Source of the DNA: DATKEG01 sp035544515
Lineage (GTDB): Bacteria > Acidobacteriota > Vicinamibacteria > Fen-336
DNA: 51,772 nt
Direction of reading: 5' to 3'
Assembly (NCBI GenBank): GCA_035544515.1
Contig: DATKEG010000220.1
Location: 1-51,772 of the forward strand
Part shown: in pieces, positions 30,608 through 38,684 of the stretch
Layout of the letters: each line of letters opens with the position of its first letter
Position numbering within the stretch: position 1 is the first letter of the stretch
Program-made: the position numbers and the translations under genes
Notes under the pieces: model-generated
Told to the model about the DNA's origin: nothing
The model's database searches: none
The model's input: only the letters and a program-made list of their open reading frames with translations

Positions 30608-31974
30608 CGAGACTCCTGTTCCTGCTCGTGGCCTGCTCGGTCTGCGGCGCGAGCGCGTCGCGCGCGGAGCCCCTCTCGCGCGCGCAGGCCGTGGCCCGCG
30701 CGCTCGAGGCCAACCCCCAGGTGCTAAAGAGCCTCCAGGACGTGGCGCTGTACCGGGGCCGCGTGCAGGAGGCCATGGCCGACGCGCTGCCCGACGTGAG
30801 CCTGATGGCCAACGCGCTTCGCTACCGCGACCCCTCCCTGCTCAACAGCAGCAGCTTCGATGCGTTCCCCCCCGAGCTGCGCCAGAGCCTGCGGCCGATC
30901 GGCGCCAACCTCTTCGACGGCGCGGCCCAGGTCAGGCAGACCGTGTACAGCTTCAAGCTGGGCGGCGCCATCCGGGCCGCGCGCCTGGCCACGACGCTCG
31001 GCCAGGAACAGCTCCGCGGATCGCGGCAGGCGATCGCGCTGGAGGCGGTGCGGGCCTACAACGAATACCTGCTGGCGCACGCGCGGGTGCGCGTGGCGGA
31101 GAACTCCGCGAGCCAGAAGGAGAAGCACCTGGAGATGGCGCGCAACCGGCGCGCAGCCGGCGTGGCCACCGAGCTCGACGTGCTGCGCGCGCAGGTGGAC
31201 CTCGAGAACTCTCGCACGCTGCTCCTGCGCCAGAAGGGCGGCGCCGAGCTCGCGCGCGGCCGCCTCAACGCCGTGATGGTGCGGCCGATCGACACGCCCA
31301 TCGAGCCGACGGATGCGCTGACCTACGAGCCCCTGGAGGCGACCCTCGACGAGGTCATCCGCGAGGCGGAGGCCAACCGGCCCGAGGCGCTCGGCGCGGC
31401 GCTCAGCGAACGGATCCACGGCGAGCTGGTCGGCGTGGCGCGGGGCGAGGGGCTGCCCCGGCTCGATTTCCAGGCGGCCTGGGGCTTTTCCGTCCGCCAG
31501 CCCGGCAACTTCCTGGAGAAGGACTTCGCGAAGTGGAACGCGGCCCTGACCCTGACGTTCCCGGTCTTCGACGGCCGCCGCTCCGCCGGCCGCGTGGCCC
31601 AGGCGCGCGCCGAAGAGGCCAAGGCGGCCCAGGACAGCATCGCGCTCCTGAACCGCATCCGGCTCGAGGCCAAGGAGGCGGTGGACCGGTTGAACGTGGC
31701 CAGGAGCGTGCTCTCGTCGGCGGAGCTCAACGTGAGCCAGGCGGAGAAGGCGCTCGCCATGACGCAGGCCAACTACCGGGCGGGCGCGGCCACGACGCTC
31801 GAGGTCGTCGACGCGCAGTCCGCCCTGACGCTGGCCGAGAGCCTGCGCGTGGAGGCGCTCTACGAGCACGCCAACGCCCGCGCCGCCGTCCACTACGTGA
31901 TGGCGAGGGACCCGCTGGAGGACCCGCGCGGCTCCGGCGCGGCTCCGGCACCCCGACAGGAAGGGGACAGATGA
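30604..31974 (+). CDS. TolC-family outer membrane efflux protein
   Basis: A 456-residue exported protein with a signal peptide (cleavage near SASRAEP) and two repeats of the outer membrane efflux protein domain. The repeats are visible as ARNRRAAGVATELDVLRAQV (first) and TQANYRAGAATTLEVVDAQS (second), each in a long alpha-helical hairpin. It forms the trimeric channel-tunnel that carries pump substrates across the outer membrane, which supports a Gram-negative envelope. The GTG start overlaps the tetR stop, and its own stop overlaps the start of the membrane fusion protein. Confidence 0.93.
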   Translation: MTRLLFLLVACSVCGASASRAEPLSRAQAVARALEANPQVLKSLQDVALYRGRVQEAMADALPDVSLMANALRYRDPSLLNSSSFDAFPPELRQSLRPIGANLFDGAAQVRQTVYSFKLGGAIRAARLATTLGQEQLRGSRQAIALEAVRAYNEYLLAHARVRVAENSASQKEKHLEMARNRRAAGVATELDVLRAQVDLENSRTLLLRQKGGAELARGRLNAVMVRPIDTPIEPTDALTYEPLEATLDEVIREAEANRPEALGAALSERIHGELVGVARGEGLPRLDFQAAWGFSVRQPGNFLEKDFAKWNAALTLTFPVFDGRRSAGRVAQARAEEAKAAQDSIALLNRIRLEAKEAVDRLNVARSVLSSAELNVSQAEKALAMTQANYRAGAATTLEVVDAQSALTLAESLRVEALYEHANARAAVHYVMARDPLEDPRGSGAAPAPRQEGDR

Positions 31975-33065
31975 AGCACGCGAGCAAGGCACGGGCCGTG
32001 ACGGTGGTTGCCGCCCTGGCGGCCGCGGCCTGCGGCGGCGCCGCCGAGACCGCCGCACCCGACCAGACACGGAGGGTGCCGGTGCGCACGGTCTTGGTGG
32101 ACCGGCGCGACCTGGAGGACCGGCTCGTCTTGACGGGGACGCTGCGCCCGCGGGCGCGGGTGGAGGTCGTGGCCGAGGTCTCGGCCCGGCTTCTCCGCGT
32201 GCTCGCGGACGAGGGCGCCCAGGTGAAGGGCGGCCAGGTGCTGGCCGTGCTCGACGAGACCGACTACCGGCTGGCGCACCAGCGCGCCACCGCCGCCCTG
32301 GCCGTGGCCGAGGCCAACCGCGCGCACGGGGTGGCGGAGCGGGACCGCGCGGAGAGCCTGCTCGAGACGGGGGGCATCACGGACAAGGACCACCTGGCCG
32401 CGCAGGTGTCCCTCCAGGTCGCGGAGGCCTCGCTCGCCCAGGCGCGCGCCGAGGCCGCCATCGCCGCCCAGCAGCACGCCCGCGCCCAGGTGCGCGCGCC
32501 GTTCGCGGGCCGCATCGCGAAGCGCCAGGCCGACCCCGGCGCCATGCTCGCCGCGGGCGGGCCGATCTTCACGCTGGTGGACGACTCCGTGCTCGAGTTC
32601 CGCGCCGCGGTGCCCTCCGCCGACTACGCCCGGGTGCGCGTGGGCGCGGCCGTGGACGTCGAGGTGGACGCGCGGCCCGGAGCCGCGGTGCGCGGCCGCG
32701 TGGCCCGCATCACGCCCCTGGTCGAGGAGCGCACGCGTTCGTTCGCGGTGGTGGTCGAGGTGCCCTGGAGCGCGGGGCTGGTGGGGGGCATGTTCGCGCG
32801 CGCCATCGTGCACGTGGGCGAGATCCCGGGCGCGCTCGTGTTGCCGCCGGCGGCGCTCATCCGCGACGGGGCCGATCCGCTCCGCGCCGAGGTCTTCCTG
32901 GTGGAGGAGGCGGTGGCACGGCGGCGCACGGTGGGCCTCGGTGTAGAGGGACCCGACACCGTCCAGGTGACGAGCGGCCTCACCGCGGGACAGACCGTCG
33001 TGCTCGACCCCCCGGTGACGCTGGGCGACGGCGCGCCGGTCGAGATCCAGGCCGCCGCGAGGTAG
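31971..33065 (+). CDS. RND efflux periplasmic adaptor lipoprotein (membrane fusion protein)
   Basis: A 364-residue HlyD/AcrA-type adaptor. The signal ends in the lipobox AAAAC, so Cys21 should be lipidated and anchor it in the inner membrane. The lipoyl-like halves are seen in RLLRVLADEGAQVKGGQVLA and QVRAPFAGRIAKRQADPGAM, on either side of an alpha-helical hairpin (residues 95-165). A beta-barrel and the membrane-proximal domain with VTSGLTAGQTVV follow. ATG 31971 has AGGAAGGGG upstream and overlaps the TolC stop. It links the RND pump to TolC. Confidence 0.93.
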   Translation: MKHASKARAVTVVAALAAAACGGAAETAAPDQTRRVPVRTVLVDRRDLEDRLVLTGTLRPRARVEVVAEVSARLLRVLADEGAQVKGGQVLAVLDETDYRLAHQRATAALAVAEANRAHGVAERDRAESLLETGGITDKDHLAAQVSLQVAEASLAQARAEAAIAAQQHARAQVRAPFAGRIAKRQADPGAMLAAGGPIFTLVDDSVLEFRAAVPSADYARVRVGAAVDVEVDARPGAAVRGRVARITPLVEERTRSFAVVVEVPWSAGLVGGMFARAIVHVGEIPGALVLPPAALIRDGADPLRAEVFLVEEAVARRRTVGLGVEGPDTVQVTSGLTAGQTVVLDPPVTLGDGAPVEIQAAAR

Positions 33066-33072
33066 GTGACGC

Positions 33073-36000
33073 GTGTTCCTGAGCGACCTCTCCATCAAGC
33101 AGCCCGTCTTCGCCACCATGATGATGGCGGCGCTGGCGGTGCTCGGCGTCGCGTCCTACCAGCAGCTCCGGGTGGACCAGTTCCCGGACGTCGAGTTTCC
33201 GGTGGTGACCGTCACCACGGTCTACCCGGGCGCCTCGCCGGAGACGGTCGAGCGCGAGGTCACGCAGAAGATCGAGGAGACGATCAACACGGTCGAGGGC
33301 GTCCGCCACGTCGAGTCCACCTCGCAGGAAGGCGTTTCGAACATCGTGATCCTCTTCCACCTGGAGGTGACGACGCAGGTCGCCTCGCAGGACGTGCGCA
33401 GCAAGGTGGCGGCCATCCGCGGCCAGCTTCCCCAGGACATCGAAGAGCCGATCGTCCAGCGCATCGACCCCGCGGCCATGCCCATCGTCTCCGTGGCGGT
33501 CAACGCGCCCGGCCTGGCCCCCGCGGCCGCCACCGACCTCGCGGACAAGGTGGTCAAGCGCCGGCTGGAGAACGTGTCCGGCGTGGGCGCGGTCAACCTC
33601 GTGGGCCAGTCCCTTCGCGAGGTCCAGGTGGTGGTGGACCGGGCGAAGCTCGAGGCGTACCACGTGTCGCTGGCCGAGGTGGTGGCCGCGGTCGGGCGCG
33701 AGAACGTGGACCTGCCCGCGGGCTCCGCGGACCGCGGCACGACCGAGGCTCTGGTGCGCCTGGATGCACGCGGGCACGCGGCCGCGGACGTGGCCCGGCT
33801 GCCGGTCAAGCGCGCGGACGGCGCCACGGTCACCGTCGCGGACCTGGCCCAGGTCGTGGACGGCGTCGAGGAGCGGCGCAACCTGGCCCTCCTCGACGAG
33901 CGGCCGGCGCTCGCGCTGGACGTGCAGAAGCAGTCGGGCGCCAACACGGTGGCGGTGGCCGACGGCGTGCGGCGGGCGGTGGAGCGGATGGCGGGCGAGC
34001 TTCCACCCGGCGTGTCGCTGCGGATCGTGCGCGACGACTCCACCTTCATCCGCGAGTCCATCCACGACGTGAACACCACCATGGTCATCGGCGGGCTGCT
34101 GACCGTGCTCATCGTGTTCGCGTTCCTCAACTCCTGGCGCTCCACGGTGATCACGGGCCTCACCCTGCCCATCTCGGTCGTGGCGGCCTTCATCGCCATG
34201 AAGGCCTTCGGCTTCACGCTCAACGTGCTCACGCTGATGGGCCTCTCCCTGGCCATCGGCATGCTCATCGACGACGCCATCGTGGTGCGCGAGAACATCG
34301 TGCGCCACCTGCAGCGCGGGAAGGACCACTTCCAGGCGGCGCGGGACGGCACGGCCGAGATCGGCCTGGCCGTCATGGCCACCACGTTCACCATCGTGGC
34401 CGTGTTCGTCCCGGTGGCCTTCATGGGCGGGTTGGTCGGACGGTTCTTCTACGAGTTCGGGATCACGGTGGCGGCGGCGGTGCTGGTGTCGCTGTTCGTG
34501 AGCTTCACCCTCGACCCCATGTTGTCGTCGCGCTGGGTGGACCCCGACATGGAGGAGGACCGCCACGACACCCCCGTGGGACGGGTGCTGCAGCGCTTCA
34601 ACCGCTGGTTCGACGACCTGCACGTCCGCTACGAGCGGCTGCTCGGCTGGTCGCTCCGCCACCGGCTGGCCGTGCTCGGAATCGCCGCCGTGGCCTTCCT
34701 GGGCAGCTTCCCCATCCTGGCCGTGCTCGGCGGCGACTTCATGCCCGACTTCAACCGCGGCGAGTACCAGATCGCGTTCAAGACCACGCCGGGGGCGACC
34801 CTGCGCGAGACGGGCGATCGGGCCGTGCAGATGGTGCGCGCCCTGAAAGCGGTGCCCGACATCGAGTACACCTACACGACGATCGGCGAGACGGGCACGC
34901 TCTACCGGCCGGTGACGGAGGGCACCATGTTCGTGAAGCTCGAGAGCGTCAAGGGCAAGAGCTTCTCGCAGGTGCTTCGCGAAGCGCGCGAGGCCGTGGA
35001 GAAGGTGCCCGGGATGACCTACGGCTTCTTCGAGGCCGGCCCCTTCGGCCAGAAGCCCATCCAGATCAGCGTGCGCGGACCGGAGGTGGCCGAGCTGGAC
35101 CGCATCTCCCGCGAGCTGACCGGGGCCATGCGCGGCATGCGCGGCGTGGCCGACGTGGACACGAGCCTGGAGCAGAGCAAGCCCGAGCTCCGGGTCCGCC
35201 TCGACCGCGCGCGCGCCGCGGACCTGGGCCTCAACGCGGGACCCATCGCCTCCACGCTGCGCGCGGCGGTGGCGGGAACCGTGGCCTCCACGGTCGAGGA
35301 CGCGGCCGGCGACAGCCACGACGTGCGCGTGCGCCTGCGGCCCGACCAACGCCGCTTCGCGGCGGACCTCCTGGCCCTGACCGTGCCCACGGACAAGGAC
35401 GACGACCGCGGCGACAAGGTGCTGGTGCCCCTGCGCGAGGTGGCCACGGTGGACGTGGGCACCGGACCCTCCACCATCCGCCGCAAGGACCTGCAGCGGG
35501 AGGTGCGGATCTCGGCCAGCACGGACGGGCGCAGCCTGGGCGAGATCACGGGCGAGATCGAATCGGCGGCCGCCGCCCTCCGCCTGCCGCCCGGCTACGA
35601 CATCCTGCACGGCGGCGACGCGGAGGAGCTCAAGGACATGTTCAGCAACATGTTCCGCGCGCTCTTCCTGGCCGTGGTCTTCATCTACCTGATCCTGGCC
35701 TCGCAGTTCGGGTCCTTCGTGCACCCGCTGGCCATCATGCTGTCGCTGCCCCTCTCCCTCGTGGGCGTGGCCCTCGCGCTGCTGGCCACCGGCGACACGC
35801 TCAACATCATGAGCATGATCGGGCTCATCATGCTCATGGGCCTCGTCACCAAGAACGCCATCCTGCTCGTGGACTTCACCAACCAGGCGCGCGCCGAGGG
35901 GCTCGCGCGCGACGCCGCCATCATCAAGGCCGGCAGCACTCGCCTGCGGCCCATCGTCATGACCACCCTGGCCATGATCTTCGGCATGTTGCCCCTGGCC

Positions 36001-36225
36001 TTCGCCGTGGGCGCGGGGGCGGAGATGCGCGCCCCCATGGCCCGCGCGGTCATCGGGGGCCTCGTCACCTCGACCCTGCTGACGCTGATCGTGGTGCCGG
36101 TCGTCTACACCTACCTGGACGGGCTGCGGCCGGCCCTGGTCAAGGACTGGGTGCGCCGCCTGCGCTTCCGCCGGCGGCGCGCGGAGGCTTCCTCGGGCGT
36201 CCCCGGAGCGGTGCCCGCGGATTAG
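33073..36225 (+). CDS. RND multidrug efflux transporter (HAE1-type)
   Basis: A 1050-residue inner membrane pump with 12 TM helices and two large periplasmic loops. It begins with the family signature LSDLSIKQPVFATMMMAALA. The proton relay of TM4 is Asp400-Asp401 in AIGMLIDDAIVVRENIV, and a TM10 lysine lies in LVTKNAILLVDFTNQAR. Both halves end with runs such as PLSLVGVALALLATGD. The twin aspartates favour the HAE1 drug-efflux group over heavy-metal pumps. GTG 33073 lies 7 bp after the adaptor stop. Together with TetR, TolC and the adaptor it forms a complete tripartite drug export operon. Confidence 0.94.
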   Translation: MFLSDLSIKQPVFATMMMAALAVLGVASYQQLRVDQFPDVEFPVVTVTTVYPGASPETVEREVTQKIEETINTVEGVRHVESTSQEGVSNIVILFHLEVTTQVASQDVRSKVAAIRGQLPQDIEEPIVQRIDPAAMPIVSVAVNAPGLAPAAATDLADKVVKRRLENVSGVGAVNLVGQSLREVQVVVDRAKLEAYHVSLAEVVAAVGRENVDLPAGSADRGTTEALVRLDARGHAAADVARLPVKRADGATVTVADLAQVVDGVEERRNLALLDERPALALDVQKQSGANTVAVADGVRRAVERMAGELPPGVSLRIVRDDSTFIRESIHDVNTTMVIGGLLTVLIVFAFLNSWRSTVITGLTLPISVVAAFIAMKAFGFTLNVLTLMGLSLAIGMLIDDAIVVRENIVRHLQRGKDHFQAARDGTAEIGLAVMATTFTIVAVFVPVAFMGGLVGRFFYEFGITVAAAVLVSLFVSFTLDPMLSSRWVDPDMEEDRHDTPVGRVLQRFNRWFDDLHVRYERLLGWSLRHRLAVLGIAAVAFLGSFPILAVLGGDFMPDFNRGEYQIAFKTTPGATLRETGDRAVQMVRALKAVPDIEYTYTTIGETGTLYRPVTEGTMFVKLESVKGKSFSQVLREAREAVEKVPGMTYGFFEAGPFGQKPIQISVRGPEVAELDRISRELTGAMRGMRGVADVDTSLEQSKPELRVRLDRARAADLGLNAGPIASTLRAAVAGTVASTVEDAAGDSHDVRVRLRPDQRRFAADLLALTVPTDKDDDRGDKVLVPLREVATVDVGTGPSTIRRKDLQREVRISASTDGRSLGEITGEIESAAAALRLPPGYDILHGGDAEELKDMFSNMFRALFLAVVFIYLILASQFGSFVHPLAIMLSLPLSLVGVALALLATGDTLNIMSMIGLIMLMGLVTKNAILLVDFTNQARAEGLARDAAIIKAGSTRLRPIVMTTLAMIFGMLPLAFAVGAGAEMRAPMARAVIGGLVTSTLLTLIVVPVVYTYLDGLRPALVKDWVRRLRFRRRRAEASSGVPGAVPAD

Positions 36226-36243
36226 GCCATCACCTCACCTCGA

Positions 36244-37146
36244 CTACCGCACGCGGAAGCGCCTCTCCCAGTCCGCGGAGCGGTGGCTGACCCGGCGGGC
36301 CTTCGACACGTCCAACCGGCCAGACGCCGCGACCGCCGACAGATCATAAGCGTCGAACCCGTCGGGCTGGAAGACGATCGTGAGGAACTGCCCCTTCTCG
36401 GCGGCCACCGTCATGTCCTCCAGGCCCGGCTCGAGGCCGGCAGCCCAGGTCGCGCCGTCCGGGCGCGGCGGGTGGAGGTGCCAGAGGCCCACGTAACGGC
36501 CGCGCCAGTCGTGTTTCTCGATCATGTCCCGCTGGATCTCCGGCGAGACCGTCCACGTCTTGAAGTGCGTCGCCACCGCGTGGCGGAGGACCACGTCGAG
36601 GGCGCGGCGCTGGGCCTCCGCGGGCGGCCGCGTGGTCATCTGGTACAGCAGCGCGTGGAGGCCGCCGGAGGTCTTCAGCACGTGTGCCCCCTCCGCCGAG
36701 CGCGAGAGGTGGTCGAGCAGGCCCGCGGGATCGTCCTTCAGCTCCAGCATGCGGCGTACGACCGGGTGGACCGGGTCGGGGTAGACGACGAAGGTGAGGC
36801 GGCCGGCGTCGAGCGTGGCCTCGCCGCCCAGTTCCGGCGTGACCACGGCTCCGTCCATGGTGACGCCCGCCGCGAGGGAGGACTCGAAGAGCGCCGCCAC
36901 GGCTTCGATGCCCTGCGCGGAGAGGACCGCGGCGTCGAGCTCGGCCGGCGCGATCGGCCGCTCCAGCGTGGCCCGCGCGAGGCCGAGGTACTGGCGGACG
37001 CGGCCGGTCTCGGCGGCACCGCCGATGACCGGGGCCAGGGCGGCCAGGACGGCCGCGCGCGCGGCACGGCGCATCAGCATCCGGCGGCGGCCGCCGGCGC
37101 GCTGGTGCAGGCCGTCCACGGTCTGCGCGCGCCGCGACGGTTTCAT
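36244..37146 (-). CDS. Exported protein of unknown function with a JAMM-like HxHP region
   Basis: A 300-residue protein. Either ATG 37146 or the internal ATG 37080 can start it; the latter gives a cleaner signal peptide (MRRAARAAVLAALAPVIGGA). Most of it is helical and unassigned. Near residues 238-285 the stretch RYVGLWHLHPPRPD, then EPGLEDMTVAAEKGQFLTIVF and QPDGFDAYDL, is close to JAB/MPN metalloproteases, whose motif is HSHP-x7-S-x2-D with a later P-DG--Y. Here the serine position is Gly and the upstream glutamate is not obvious. I call it unknown, with a possible relation to JAMM. It is divergent from the MreB-like gene. Confidence 0.65.
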   Translation of the reverse strand: MKPSRRAQTVDGLHQRAGGRRRMLMRRAARAAVLAALAPVIGGAAETGRVRQYLGLARATLERPIAPAELDAAVLSAQGIEAVAALFESSLAAGVTMDGAVVTPELGGEATLDAGRLTFVVYPDPVHPVVRRMLELKDDPAGLLDHLSRSAEGAHVLKTSGGLHALLYQMTTRPPAEAQRRALDVVLRHAVATHFKTWTVSPEIQRDMIEKHDWRGRYVGLWHLHPPRPDGATWAAGLEPGLEDMTVAAEKGQFLTIVFQPDGFDAYDLSAVAASGRLDVSKARRVSHRSADWERRFRVR

Positions 37147-37239
37147 CCGGCCGCAACCTAACACATCGGCGTTCAAGCCGCTCCGCGCGAGCGGCCGGCC
37201 CGGGGCCCACGGCGCGCCAACTCCTCGTGGAGCGTCCAC

Positions 37240-37268
37240 TTGCGGCCGGCGCTCGTGTCGCCTAGAGT
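37240..37268 (+). promoter_or_regulatory. Promoter of the MreB-like gene, predicted leaderless
   Basis: TTGCGG (37240-37245) and TAGAGT (37263-37268, 4/6) are 17 nt apart. Six bases (CCGCCG) lead to ATG 37275, which would be the first transcribed codon. The layout is the same as at 16359-16387. Confidence 0.55.
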
Positions 37269-37274
37269 CCGCCG

Positions 37275-38252
37275 ATGCTGTTCGCGCGCCGGAGCAGCCG
37301 TGCGCCCGACGTGGCCATCGACCTCGGCACCGCGTTCACGCGCGTCTATGCGCGCCGGGGCGGCCTGCTCGCGGACGTGCCGTCCCTCGTGCGCGTGCGG
37401 CCGGGCGCGGGATCGGCGGAGGCGGTGGGCCGTCGCGCCTCCGAGCCCGGCCGCGGCGTCGCGCGGCCTCCGATGAGGGCCGGGGTGATCGTGGACGGGG
37501 AGGCCGCCACGCTGCTGCTGCGGAAGCTGCTCGGGCGCGCTCGCGGCTCGTTGTTCGCGCGCCCGTCCGTGCTCGTCTGCGCGCCCTCCGACGCCCGCCC
37601 GCACGAGGTGGAGGCCCTGAAGCAGGCCACGCGCGAGGCGGGCGCGTGCGCGGTCAGCGTGGCGCCCCAGCCGCTGGCGGCGGCCATCGGCAGCGGCCTC
37701 GACGTCGGCTCGCGCTACACGCAGATGGTCGTGGACGTGGGCGAGGGCGTCACGGACGTCGGCGTCGTGCGCTCCGGATGCCTGGCCGGCAGCTCGACGC
37801 TGCGCCTGGGCTGCGGTGCGCTGCGCGACGCGGTGAGCGCGGCGGCCCTGCGCCACGGCGTCCGGCTCCGCCCGGGCGAGGCGGAGCGCCTCGCCGGCGA
37901 GGCCCAGGGCGCCACGGGCGACCTCCTGGCCGCGGGCACCGATCCGGTCACGGGGCTCCAGTGCTGTGCGTGGGTGCCCGCCCGGGAGGTGGCGGAGGCG
38001 GTGGAGCCGCTCTTCACGCAGGTCGCGGGCACGGTGCGGAGCGCGTGGCGGGACCTCACGCCCGAGGCGTCGTGCGAAGTGATCGAATCGGGAGTGCGGC
38101 TCGCGGGCGGGGGCGCGCTCATCCGCGGCCTGCGCGAGCGCATCGCCGCCGCCACCGCGCTCGAGGTGAAGCCGGCGGCGGACCCGCTGCACGCCGTCAT
38201 CCTGGGGGCCCGCCGCATGATGGACGCGGGCCGGTCGCCCTCGCGCGGCTGA
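37275..38252 (+). CDS. MreB/Mrl-like actin-family ATPase, divergent
   Basis: A 325-residue actin-fold protein. Phosphate loop 1 is VAIDLGTAFTRVYARRGG, phosphate loop 2 MVVDVGEGVTDVGVVRSG, and the adenosine motif SGVRLAGGGALIRGLRERI, all at positions expected for MreB. A basic, hydrophobic-poor N-terminus (MLFARRSSRAPD) could bind membrane. The protein is shorter and more divergent than housekeeping MreB and is not followed by mreC, mreD, pbp2 or rodA, so it may be a second filament former or a regulator. Its own promoter points to ATG 37275. Confidence 0.82.
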   Translation: MLFARRSSRAPDVAIDLGTAFTRVYARRGGLLADVPSLVRVRPGAGSAEAVGRRASEPGRGVARPPMRAGVIVDGEAATLLLRKLLGRARGSLFARPSVLVCAPSDARPHEVEALKQATREAGACAVSVAPQPLAAAIGSGLDVGSRYTQMVVDVGEGVTDVGVVRSGCLAGSSTLRLGCGALRDAVSAAALRHGVRLRPGEAERLAGEAQGATGDLLAAGTDPVTGLQCCAWVPAREVAEAVEPLFTQVAGTVRSAWRDLTPEASCEVIESGVRLAGGGALIRGLRERIAAATALEVKPAADPLHAVILGARRMMDAGRSPSRG

Positions 38253-38293
38253 GCGGACCGCTCGAGACCACGCAAACCGGGCTCGCGGGGCAC

Positions 38294-38322
38294 TTGACCG
38301 CCCCCGGGGGCAGGCGTAATGT
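38294..38322 (+). promoter_or_regulatory. Sigma70-type promoter of the napD-like/korAB operon
   Basis: TTGACC (38294-38299, 5/6) and TAATGT (38317-38322) are 17 nt apart. The predicted leader is about 110 nt to ATG 38442 and holds a possible 24-codon frame (ATG 38353, stop 38425-38427) with GAGG ahead of it. I saw no convincing riboswitch or attenuator in it. Confidence 0.65.
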
Positions 38323-38441
38323 GCCTCCGTCCTTTCCAACGAGGTTCGTGTGATGGGCACCGTCACCCGGGAGCGCGACATCCCAGGGTCCTTCTCGTGC
38401 CCACCCCTGCGTCCACAAGGCCCGTAGCGCCGGAGGTGTCG

Positions 38442-38675
38442 ATGCTGCTCGCCAACATCGTCGTCGAGACCCTGCCCGGCAAGGCGCAGGCCGTGGCCGA
38501 ACGGCTGGGACGTCTCAAGGGCATCGGCGCCCTGGTCGCGGACGGTGACCATCGCGTTACGGCCACCTGGAAGGTGCACGACTGCGACAACGTGGAAGGG
38601 CTCTCCGAGGTGCTGCAGGCGATGAACCCGGAGATCGTGCAGGTCTATCCGGCCCTCGTGGGCGAGGAAGATTAG
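38442..38675 (+). CDS. NapD-like small protein at the head of the kor operon
   Basis: A 77-residue protein with the ferredoxin-like fold expected for NapD or Lrp-type ligand domains: NIVVETLPGKAQAVAERLGR, ATWKVHDCDNVEGLSEVLQA and EIVQVYPALVG. NapD is a chaperone that binds Tat signal peptides of nitrate reductase, but no nitrate reductase or molybdoenzyme gene is present here. Ten bp later comes korA, so it may serve the ferredoxin oxidoreductase or another client elsewhere. ATG 38442 has GGAGG 5 nt upstream; GTG 38436 is an alternative. Confidence 0.78.
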   Translation: MLLANIVVETLPGKAQAVAERLGRLKGIGALVADGDHRVTATWKVHDCDNVEGLSEVLQAMNPEIVQVYPALVGEED

Positions 38676-38684
38676 GAGCGAACC

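Noticed and set aside
38353..38427. A 24-codon frame in the leader of the napD-like/korAB operon as a gene or attenuator peptide.
   Set aside because: It has a fair ribosome binding site but no amino acid run, no visible attenuator stems and no recognisable sequence.
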